Assembly (NCBI GenBank): GCA_027604005.1
Contig: JADGJT010000392.1
Coordinates: forward strand, 1-20,085
Length of the DNA stretch: 20,085 nt
Direction: 5' to 3'
Source of the DNA: Dinochytrium kinnereticum
Lineage: Eukaryota; Chytridiomycota; Chytridiomycetes; Chytridiales; Chytridiaceae
The notes below the pieces were generated by a model. That model was not told the DNA's origin. It worked only from the letters and a program-made list of their open reading frames with translations, and did not search any database. Numbering within the stretch: the stretch's first letter is position 1; every line of letters starts with the position of its first letter. This document shows, piece by piece, positions 1 through 8,630 of this stretch. The position numbers and the translations under genes were made by a program.

Positions 1-666
1 TGATAGAGAGGGAAATCTGCGGAGGATACAGATGCTCGCGCGAGAATCCCTTGTATGAGATTTGCAGCAAAGTTAGGATGTTCTTTAAGTGTTTTGTTAT
101 AAGTGTAGTGAACATCAAAAGTGAAATAAATGAGGGAAGTAATGTAGTGATCAGTGAGTGTGTGTGCCTTTATTGCTGCTAGACTCGCGAGATCATAGAC
201 CAAATTGAGCCCCAAATCCCCAACAAAGTGAATTCAGCAATCGGGTGAATATCATAAGAGGAATTCAGTAGCACCCCATGCTGGTAGGCATGAGTAGAAA
301 GGAGAAAGAAAGAAAAAAGTGCAGATGCCTCTAGCAAGAAGAAAGAGGGGGTCATTTATGCAACCCAAATCCACAATATCAAAGGGTGAAAAAGAATATG
401 AGGATGAAATCGCAACCCTATTTCTAACCTTTGCCAAAAGCATCCATCCGTCCTCCCTCTCGGAATCAATCTTGTTGGGTAAGCAACCAAACCCTAATCT
501 CATTACAGCAAAGGCGAGGATATTTGCAGCAAGAACGAGATGGTAAGAAGATGAAGAAGGAAGAGAAAAAAAGCACTCTGGCCCAGAAGAAAAAAAAGGA
601 GAGTTTATATAACCCATCTTTCTACAAATGGGTACGAAAACGAACAAGATGATGAACATGTCATTT
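1..666. other. Intergenic / HEM3 3' flank, no gene seen
   Basis: No convincing gene is visible on either strand. The stretch lies 3' of HEM3 (minus strand) and probably holds its 3' UTR. A TTTATT at 169-174 is AATAAA on the minus strand, but it is almost 500 nt from the stop, so its use is uncertain. A weak echo of the HEM3 C-terminal coding sequence lies at about 417-466. Open frames here are short, low in complexity and unlike any family I know. Confidence 0.5.
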
Positions 667-2040
667 CTACTTTCTGATCTTTGCCAAAATATCCAACGCC
701 CCTCTCTCAATCAGGCTAACAGCAAGCCTCAACCCAACCTCTTCTGCCTCGCGAACCCCAACCTCCCCAACCCCACCCACAACCCCACTCTCCTCCCCAA
801 CAACCTCCTCCTGCCCATCCAAACTACACACCCCACCCTTAAGGTACACCTCCCCCCCGTCTCGAACCTCCGACCAAACCCCCAACGGCACGCTGCACCC
901 GCCCTCCAACCGTCTCATGAACGCGCGTTCAGCCGAACACCGGAGAAGGGTGTTGCGATCGGTCAGAGGGGAGACGAGGGCGAGGGTCATGGGGTCGTTT
1001 TGACGAACCTCGATGGCGAGAGCGCCTTGGCCTACCGCATGGAGCATGGTGGAGTGGGGAAGGATCTCGGAGATGCGGTCGTGCCAACCTAGTCTTGCGA
1101 GGCCGGCGTAGGCTAGCATGATGGCGGCGTAGGGAGAGTCTTCGGCGTCGAGCTTGCGCAGTCTGGGAGTGGAGGGGTTCGGTGGGGAGAGGAAATAGAA
1201 ATTATTACAAAAAAAAAAAGAAAGGAAGAGAAGAGAAGAGAAGGGATGGAGATGGAGATGGAGACGGAGGGAGTGAAAAGATGGTTATTTACCTGGTGTT
1301 CAAGTTTCCTCGCTAATGAAAAAAAAATAATATATGGAATGGAAGAAAAAAGAGAATAAAAGTTAGAGTAAAGGGCAAAAGATAATAGAGAGAAGGTTAG
1401 AAGGAAAAGGAAACGCTGGGAAAATAGAGAAACTACATAAAAATAAAAGTATATGCAAAATGGATAGATTTAAAAAGTGGAACGCTGGCGAAGGGGAAAA
1501 ACAAAAGGAAAGAGAAAAAATAACTTAAAGACAAAGAAGAAAATGATGAGGATCTCTCACAATATCCTGAAACTGCAATCCAGGGAACCTTCTTAGAAGC
1601 TGAGCGGAGCGGCGAACAGAGCTCGTCCCAATGACACTCCCGGCGGGCAACTCTGCCAACGTCTTCCCCTTCCATTTTGGAGCCATGACAACGGCATCCC
1701 TGGGATCCTCCCGCTCAAGGATAGCACCAATGATCATGCCAGGGGGTAAGGTGGTCGGCAAGTCCTTCAGCGAGTGGACGACGAGATCGACGGCACCGTC
1801 GGCGAGTGCGACCTCGAGCTCCTTTGTGAAGAGGCTCTTTGTGCCGATCTTTGAGAGGGAGACGTCGAGGATCTGGTCGCCAGTGGTTGTCATGCCGTTG
1901 ATGCGGAAGACGACTTTGGGGTGGACGTCCCTGAGGAGCGAGTGGACGTGGGATGCCTGCACCATAGCCAGCTGAGACTCTCTTGTGCCGATGACAACGG
2001 AGGTTTGGGGCCCATCATCTTCTTGCTGGTGGATGTTCAT
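667..2040 (-). CDS. HEM3: Hydroxymethylbilane synthase (porphobilinogen deaminase)
   Basis: This enzyme joins four porphobilinogens into hydroxymethylbilane, an early cytosolic step of heme synthesis. Exons on the minus strand are 2040-1561, 1312-1293 (20 nt) and 1162-667 (stop TAG). They give 331 aa, the usual length of the family. The ATG at 2040 places the IGTRESQLA motif at residues 17-25, as expected for a full N-terminus. Other visible motifs are HSLKDLPT (89-96, catalytic Asp93), [11 protein letters not shown] (138-148, Arg143/144 cofactor contacts), RGNLNTRLRKLD (161-172, built across both splice junctions), VGQGALAIE (210-218) and [10 protein letters not shown] (252-261). Cys256 would carry the dipyrromethane cofactor. 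Both introns are GT-AG (1560-1313, 248 nt; 1292-1163, 130 nt). It is divergently arranged with the acyltransferase at 2646. Family assignment is very secure and the exon edges are strongly supported by motif continuity. Confidence 0.95.
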
Positions 2041-2645
2041 TTTCTGAACTTGAATTTAATTTTTCACAGAGGGAGGAAGGGAGGTAGGGAGGTAGGGAGA
2101 GAGGGAAGGAGAGAGGGAGCTGTGCGTTCTTGCTTGCTTGCTTTGCGTGCAGAGCTGATGCTTACTCTCGCCAAGGTGGATGGGTGGGTATACATACACA
2201 CGCACGCTGATAACTCAGTCACTGATTGATTGCTTGCAGCAGTCGGAGGGAGCGAAGGCCGTCGGTTTGAACGCGTGCAGAAGTGCGGAAAAGAAGGCGC
2301 CAAACTGAGTGAGCAGATATATCGAGACGGATATCTTGCTTGGAATATTTATCAATTCAGCTGAATATCTTCCTCTGCTGTGACCTGGGAATATCCACCG
2401 CAACACAACGTCCTGCTGTGAGGTATTAAGTATTGGGTATTATTATTTCACAAAGACAGCGTGTGTGACAAGAATCACTGTGGGGGTTGTATTTATTTAT
2501 AGACACGATAACACATGATATTGCCTTAGTTGTAGCTGCCGCTCAGATATTCTGCGGAATATCCGTGCGTCTAGTTATGCGTTGCCACAAAATATTTATA
2601 TTATTATTTATAGAGAAAGGCGCTACAAGCGAAAGATCCCAAACG
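2041..2645. promoter_or_regulatory. Divergent promoter region, HEM3 / acyltransferase
   Basis: These 605 bp lie between two divergent start codons and have no supported gene. The HEM3 side carries a polypurine run with GGGAGGTA-type repeats (about 2069-2118). The middle and acyltransferase side hold several (G)GAATATC/GATATTC-like words: 2316-2323, 2329-2335, 2342-2349, 2363-2369 and 2388-2396. There is also a perfect inverted repeat at 2546-2563. AT-rich stretches follow at 2490-2503 and 2588-2613. A frame open upstream of the acyltransferase (2487-2645) runs through this AT-rich DNA and is probably leader, not protein. The regulatory role is inferred from position and motif recurrence. Confidence 0.5.
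2546..2563. repeat. Inverted repeat GATATTC-TGCG-GAATATC
   Basis: Seven-base arms are perfectly complementary around a 4-base spacer, 83 bp upstream of the acyltransferase start. The arm matches the GAATATC words found singly in the same region and in the promoter of the gene at 17371-19794. It could be a binding site for a dimeric transcription factor; no such factor is identified. Confidence 0.5.
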
Positions 2646-4402
2646 ATGCTGCTGGCTGTCGACTCGGGCAAGAAGAAGGACGACGGCGACTCGGACGCTT
2701 CCGGGCCGCTCCTCCCTCACCCCGTCCTCTCGCACTCGGCCTCCTCGGCATCCATCACATCATCATCATCAGGAGCATCGCCAACGCAGTCCTCCTCCTC
2801 CGCAGCAACGGGCAGCAAACAAAAGGCCACCCGTCTCATCTTCCTCGATGGCCTTCGTGGTCTCTTTGCCCTTCTCGTGGTCTTCCAGCATCTCGTTACT
2901 GATGTCAATGGGCTCTGCAACTGGAGCTTCCTCGGTCGTCTCGGCACTCACGTTGCCGTCCCTGGCTTCTTTGCCCTTAGCTCCTACCTCCTCACCTTCA
3001 ACCTTCATCATCAGATGCAAAAAGTGTTCACCTGCCTCTGGGACTTTTTGAAGCCCAACTCGAGGATCAATCTTGCCGTCTGCATGGTAAAGTACACCAT
3101 TAAGCGGGTGTTGAGGATAATGCCGCCCTTCATCTTTGTCACCATGTTGGGGAAGGATATCTTGCCGCCGCTGTTGGCTCCTGGGACTGGTCACTTTCCT
3201 CCCGTCACCTACTATGATCTTATCACGCTCAAGACAGCTGGTTTGACCGTCTTTTGGGTATGCTCGATCTCTCTTTCATTTCGTTCCATTCCTTGTTACC
3301 TTTTTGCCTTGCATCTCTTCCTTTTCTTTCCTCTTCAATTTCTTATCTTTCACTCCTCTATTTTCCTTTCCTTCGCTATGGCTCTTTTTTTTCCATTTTT
3401 TTCCTTTTAACTTTCTCTTTTTCTTTCTCTTTTCTTTTCGCTCTTCTTTGAATATTCTTTTCTTTCCTTCTTTTCTTTTTCTTTTGTTTTTAAACCCATC
3501 TTTTTCGGTCTAATGTCTTTTTCTAACATCCCTTCTTCTTCACCACTCTTCTTTCATCTTTAACCATCCTCTCTCTACCCTCCACTCCCCCACATTTCTT
3601 AATCCCCACCCTTGAACAGACCATCCCAGTAGAAATGCGGTACTACCTCTTCCTTCCCCTCTACGTCTTCCTCGTCCACATCTCCAGCTGGTTCGTCCCT
3701 TTGATCGCCATGGCCTCCCTCTTCCTCGAAGCAAAAGAGCAACCCCTCGACCACCCCGAGCTCAACATCCGCTGTTTCTTCCGAACCTTTCTAGTTGGCA
3801 GCTTCCTCGGCACCTTCCACTACTGGACCCGCAAGGCGATGGACAGACCCGACACCGTGTACCCCTTCTCCTCCTCCACCGTTCGCTTCTACCTCCTTGT
3901 CTGGGACCGCATGGGTGTGTGGGGACGGTGGATCTGGAAATGGGTGGTAGATTTTGGCATCCTCGCTATGACCGCTTACAGCGTGTCCTTCCTCCCACCC
4001 TACGTTGAGGCGCGGTGGGTCTGGACAGGAAACTGGGCAGGGGCCTACGTTGTCGTCCTGATCATAGCCTGCATGAACTCCCCAGACTCTCTAATAACCC
4101 GCGGGCTTACGAACGACGTGCTGATGTATTACGGGAAGATAAGCTTCTCGGTTTACCTTCTCCACATGGTTGTTCACAGGTATTACGTTCACCATGTGTC
4201 GAGGACCCCGACGGTTGAGCATGTGTTGTATCAGCTGGTCATCACCACCGTGCTGTCGCATTGGATGTTTCACTTTCTAGAGAAACCTTTAATCGACTTC
4301 GCAGAGTGGCTCTGCAGGAAGGTCATGGCTTTTGCGGAGCGACCGCCCGCTGTTGAGAAGGTTGTCAAGACGAAGGGGCAGGAGCCGTTGTTGCCTTCTT
4401 AA
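2646..4402 (+). CDS. AT3-family membrane acyltransferase (OafA/YrhL-like)
   Basis: This is probably a multi-pass O-acyltransferase that modifies sugars or other surface molecules; the substrate cannot be read. Exons are 2646-3257 and 3620-4402, with a 362-nt pyrimidine-rich GT-AG intron, giving 464 aa. PF01757 hallmarks are FLDGLRGLFALLVVFQHL (66-83, catalytic-type His82), a PGFFALSSYLL loop, TIPVEMRYYLFLPL (205-218, the usual W-S/T-x-x-E-x-x-Y motif rebuilt across the splice), YGKISFSVYLLH near the end and FLEKPL. About ten hydrophobic segments are visible. The first 60 residues are Ser-rich and hydrophilic, presumably a cytosolic tail. The ATG at 2646 was chosen because the same frame upstream (from 2487) crosses AT-rich promoter-like DNA. 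It sits head to head with HEM3 and upstream of the glycosyltransferase genes, which fits glycan O-acylation, an inference. Confidence 0.88.
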
Positions 4403-4427
4403 AGTTCTCCTGGATGGCTTTTTTTTT

Positions 4428-4452
4428 GCGGCGGCGGCGGCGGCGGCGGCGG
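4428..4452 (+). repeat. GCG trinucleotide microsatellite
   Basis: Eight uninterrupted GCG units directly follow a run of T about 25 nt after the acyltransferase stop, so the tract is in the 3' UTR. It is a likely length-polymorphic site. Confidence 0.9.
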
Positions 4453-5845
4453 AAGGGAAGCTTTGGGGTTGAGAATTGGTGTTAGGTGAAAGTAGGATCA
4501 CAGAAGTTAGTTGGTTGTCTTTGATGAGCGACCGCCAGTGATAGAACAGTTGCTTTGAAGTCTTTCATGCCTTCTTCCTCTCTGCATCAATTTTTTTTTT
4601 GTTTTTGTTTTTATTTTTCCTGGGAAGACGCGATGTGGGATATGCATTGCTTTGGGTTAGCTACCGCCGATAATGGAAACCCTTCGTCACCTTCCTTAAC
4701 TTTTAACATTATTGGATCTTTCACTCTGATTAGTTGTTTTGTTTTTTTCTGGATAGGGGGCAAAGGCTTTGAACCTTTAATTCTATCAGTACTCTTCTTT
4801 TCTTTTTTCTTCTTTCTTTTTTATTAGGTATGTGCGAACTGAAGGGTTGTTCTTGAAACGAGTTGATTATCGCTGCTCATCGCCTCTCCAACAAACATCC
4901 CCTGGATATACTCTTTTTGGATTCTGACTATTTCCACTTTTGTTTATCTTTCATATCTTTCTCCTTGTTTCCGTGTTAGCGTTGATTGTTTTGTTGTTGT
5001 TTTGTTTCTCTCCCTTTTTACGTTTTGGCCGTGATTGTTTTTTATTCCTGATTCCTCTCTCTTCCTTCCCCCTCCCTTTTCTCTTATCAACCAACATTCC
5101 TTTTTTTTCCGTTTTTTTTTTTGAAGAGAAACTTCCACTCCTCTCCCTACTACTGCCTACCTAAGTTTCCGTGTTCTTAAACTCCAACCTCCTGCCAAGC
5201 TCTCCACCCCGGAAGAAATAGTTGTTTTGATTCACGTTCTTCAAATCCGAAAAAGAATAAACTTTGCGTGTTTCGATTGACGCTTTTCAAGAAAAAAGGC
5301 AAAAAGTTCCATCATTCCTCACTTATGTTGTTGGTTTTTCATAAATAATTACTCGATTGTGTTGGCTATTTTTTGGAGTGCCTCCGTCACCCCAACCTGT
5401 CCACACCAACCACCCCCAACTGAAAAAAAAAGAAAAAGAAAAAGAAAAAAAAAAACCAACCAAAGATGATATATAAAGCAGTACAAAGATCACATCGCTT
5501 ACACATCCATTAAAAAAAGTTCTATAACTGAGTGTGAAAAAAAAAAGAAAAGAGAACATAAAAAACAAAGAAAGAAGAAGAAAAAAAAAGGGAGAAACAA
5601 AAAGCAAGTCTCAAACCATCTCAACAACAACTATCCTGCAATAGTTTGATACGTTGCCATCACACAGCGATGCACAGACTGAATTTTGCGCCGGTTGATC
5701 TACCCAGCAAAAGAGATGGGCATGCAAAGAGAGGATTCCGTTACGGGCGCTGCTTCAGCCTAAGGCCAATGCGCGAGATCAATCTTCGAATGCCCATCAC
5801 CACCTAGTTGTGAAAATGCGTTTCTGGTGGGGTGGGCGTTCTCTC

Positions 5846-5889
5846 TGCAAGCATTGAGGGGCGCCGCTGCAAGCAGCGAGGGGCGCCGC
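5846..5889. repeat. Tandem 22-bp repeat, two copies
   Basis: Two adjacent copies of a TGCAAGC...GAGGGGCGCCGC unit (5846-5867 and 5868-5889) differ at two bases. Each contains a GGGGCGCC core with a GGCGCC palindrome. They lie about 230 bp upstream of the GT14 start and could be a duplicated upstream element. Confidence 0.75.
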
Positions 5890-6115
5890 ACACTCGTCGC
5901 CGTCAGGAGCATTTCCCTAAGCAAAGTCATCCAAAGTTGAGTCTTTCAGGTGCATGTGTCCAATCAAGAGGCGGCGGAGTTTACGGTTAATGAAAAAACA
6001 ATATATTGTGACTTGCAACAACTCCGCAACCGCTTAAAGGCATCACCTCGTAGTTTTGCCCGAACCTGCTCTCTGGAGCATCCGTCAAACTCAACAACAC
6101 CCCACCATTACCGGA

Positions 6116-8177
6116 ATGATGGCTTTGGGTAATGGGCGTCGCTTTCTCCTCATACTTGCCTTCTCCATAACACTAGCATCGGCATCATCATCTCCTCCTT
6201 TCCGCAGGTGAGCATTTTCCACTTTCTTCATCCGATCAGCAACCTCCCGCAACAGACGCAAACCCCTTCCAAGCAATCAACCCCCACCTAATCTCCACCA
6301 GACGAACCATAAAGAAACGAACCCCGGAAGAAGACACTCTTTCCCCCGTCGAAAGCTACGACGCTAACGGAGGCGATCAAAAAATCTTCTCGGCCCACTC
6401 TTCAGACGATCTCACGACCTTAGGAAAAGGATATGGAGGGCGGTACTTCAAGGCTCACGGTTTCGAAGCGTGCAAGGATTTGAACAATTCGACCTTTGAT
6501 TCCCTCACGTTTATTGAAAGATGGGGTCAGACGGTTGCGGAACGTAAGCCGTCGATGAAGGAGTTCACAGAGTTTTTGGATGAGGAGGCGAGTCGTATTT
6601 CGAAACATTTCACGGACAAGTATCCAGATTTCGCAAAGAAGGTGAGTTGAGGCGTTTCTTGCTTGTTTACTTCTTCAGGGAAGGGGCGTGTTGTTTGCGT
6701 TTCCTGCTTTTGTGTTTTTCTTTGTATCCGGATGCTAATGTGCTGTGAAGGAATGCTTGCGGTTTTCTTGCTACTGCGTTGCTGAGGGGTCAAACAGTAT
6801 CGCTATGATCTCCCCCACTAGGTTGCTGAAAGAAGTCGACCCAGTGGAGTACTTTAAGGATTGGATTCCCGCCATATCGCCCCAACCCTCAAGATTGCCA
6901 GGGCCCCGTAGAAAGTACAAGGTTTGGTCCACCCTCATCCATTTCATTTCATATAACCAAGACACTTGCAGCTCGGTATTCTGATCATGGCACACGGTGG
7001 CGCTGATATTCTCGAAAACATCAAACTCCAAGTCAACGAACTCGATGACGGTTCCTCTCTCATTCTCATTCACGTCGACTCTCACTATAAGGAGCTTCAT
7101 TCCGCCATATCCACCTACATATCCGAGAGAGACAAGGCTATGAACGAAGCTCTTCGGCCGGGGAAGAGTCCTGTGCCTGGAAATGTCATGCTTGTTCAAA
7201 AACAGTATCATGGAAGATGGGGTCATGTTACCTTGGTGTGGGTGCAGCTGAGCGGATATTGGGAGATGCTTGATATGGCGGATGTGGATCATTTTATCAA
7301 TCTTTCGTCGATGAATGTGCCGCTGAGGAAAGGGAGAGAGATTCAGAGGGTGCTTGGGATGCCAAAGTATGCGAACCAGAGCTTGATTTACAGTTATAAA
7401 GATTACGGTGAGTTATGCTCTTGGTATTCATTCTTTTGGTTTCCATTTCTTTATAGACTATTATGGTATGATTTATTAAGCTTTACTTTTCAACCAATTC
7501 AACCAATTCGCTTACTCTCTAAAGAACTTTCCGCTGGAAGGCTTATGAGACCTCACATCCCAGACTCAGACCTTCACAGCAAAGATAACATCAATCACCC
7601 AGACGAAGCGGGTCTTCTCTATCCCCCACAACCTCGTTGGAGGGTCTGCAAGCAGCATCAATGGATGATTCTGAGCCGAGAAGCTGTGGAGCACTTTCGC
7701 TACAACCCCGAGGCAGCCACTTTCCTCGCCTTCTCGGAAAGCCAGTTCATCCCAGATGAGGCGTTCTTCTGCTTTGGTTCGTGCCCGATGAATATTTCTA
7801 TTGATCTCGCTCCTAACGGCCTGATTTTTTTTTTGCCGTTTCTTTTTGGTAAAGTCCTTCACAACAATCCGCAGTTTAAAACAAAAGTCATCAATGACAA
7901 CAAGCATTACCTCACGTTTCCGGCGTACAGTTACCACCCGAAACAGCTGAACATGGACGATATTGATGAGATTGGACATGGGGATGGGGATGGGGAAGAT
8001 AATGATCCTCGTTTCCTTTTTATCAGGAAAGTTGATGTGAAGGATTCAAGAGGGAGAGAATTGATGGATTGGATAATTAAGAATCATATCGAGAGACATC
8101 TGAAGGGGGATGACGAGTATGTGGACTTGGGGGGCAAAGAGTTTGTGTTGCTAGAGAAAAAGGATGTAGAGGGATGA
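6116..8177 (+). CDS. GT14-like glycosyltransferase (core-2/I-branching or xylosyltransferase type)
   Basis: Probably a Golgi or secretory glycosyltransferase using a UDP-sugar. Exons are 6116-6207, 6302-6641, 6751-6921, 6972-7407, 7525-7776 and 7855-8177, giving 537 aa. Residues 9-25 form a signal or anchor segment (RRFLLILAFSITLASAS). A conserved module of unknown function, starting RYFKAHGF at 78, is shared with the next gene. The PF02485 domain starts at 202 (LGILIMAHGG) and shows IHVD (234-237), a GRWG motif (282-285), HFINLSSMNVPL (308-319), QWMILSREAV (392-401) and PDEAFF (423-428), then HNNPQFK. Glu425 aligns with the catalytic base of GT14 enzymes (Glu320 of core-2 GnT, from family knowledge). 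The introns at 7408-7524 and 7777-7854 are multiples of three and stop-free; they were called because the paralogue has introns at the same points and phases. Donor, acceptor and acceptor specificity are unknown. Confidence 0.85.
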
Positions 8178-8630
8178 GCAAGGAGGGCATTTGCCTTTAA
8201 ACGGCCCCTTTTTTCTTTTTTTTTACTTAGCCTGTGCGATTCGTTTGAATTTAGACGACCCATAATAATATTTTCATCTTATATTGCCAACATACAGTTT
8301 GACTGAAGACTGAACATGCCATAATACCTTCCATGTTCTGAAGGGGACCATACCCTTTCTTTCCACTCTCTTTTCTACCGTTTGCTCTATACAGACCATC
8401 GCGAACTTTTTGGCATGAGGGGATGATAATAAAAATGTCTTACGCACCCACTCAAAAAAAAAAAAAGCATTTGAAAAAAAACATCATCAAAAAAACAAAC
8501 AAATCAATGCCCTTTGAGACTCCGACGACTCCGCTTCGTCACCCACACAAAAAAACAACCCAACCCGCGGGACTGCCCCAAAACGAAGCCTCAATCAAAA
8601 CATCCCACTCCCCGCATCCAACGTCTGACC
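8178..8630. other. Intergenic between the two GT14 paralogues
   Basis: No gene is seen. It contains T-rich then AT-rich DNA (for example an ATAATAATATTTT stretch near 8263) that should include the 3' UTR of the upstream gene. An A-rich run at about 8454-8503 leads into the next gene. An open frame continues upstream of 8631 from 8514 but starts without ATG and is Lys/Pro-biased, so I treat it as leader. Confidence 0.5.

Larger units (their letters stand above)
4403..6115. other. Intergenic, low-complexity DNA; no gene seen
   Basis: The first part is the acyltransferase 3' flank, starting with a T-run followed by a GCG triplet tract (4428-4452). From about 4560 to 5170 the plus strand is strongly T-rich, and from about 5420 to 5620 it is A-rich. 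AATAAA occurs at 5256-5261 but is more than 850 nt past the stop. From about 5680 the base composition rises in GC and contains a 22-bp tandem duplication (5846-5889); this is probably the promoter and leader of the GT14 gene at 6116. Open frames in both strands are homopolymer-driven and not believable as proteins. Confidence 0.5.

Noticed and set aside
252..710. Minus-strand 152-aa open frame
   Set aside because: It overlaps the HEM3 3' end in another frame, is low in complexity and shows no family motif.
2487..2645. N-terminal extension of the acyltransferase from an upstream ATG
   Set aside because: It crosses AT-rich, motif-containing promoter DNA; the ATG at 2646 gives a more usual hydrophilic N-terminus. 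Not fully excluded.
2769..3194. Minus-strand 141-aa open frame
   Set aside because: It is antisense to the acyltransferase's first exon, whose conserved motifs clearly show the coding strand.
4555..4827. Plus-strand 90-aa Phe-rich open frame
   Set aside because: It arises from T-rich tracts and has no protein-like pattern.
5323..5607. Minus-strand 94-aa hydrophobic open frame
   Set aside because: It is the reverse of A-rich low-complexity DNA; the apparent membrane segments are poly-Phe/Ser artefacts.
6771..7292. Minus-strand 173-aa open frame
   Set aside because: It is antisense to GT14 exons with recognisable domain motifs and conserved introns.
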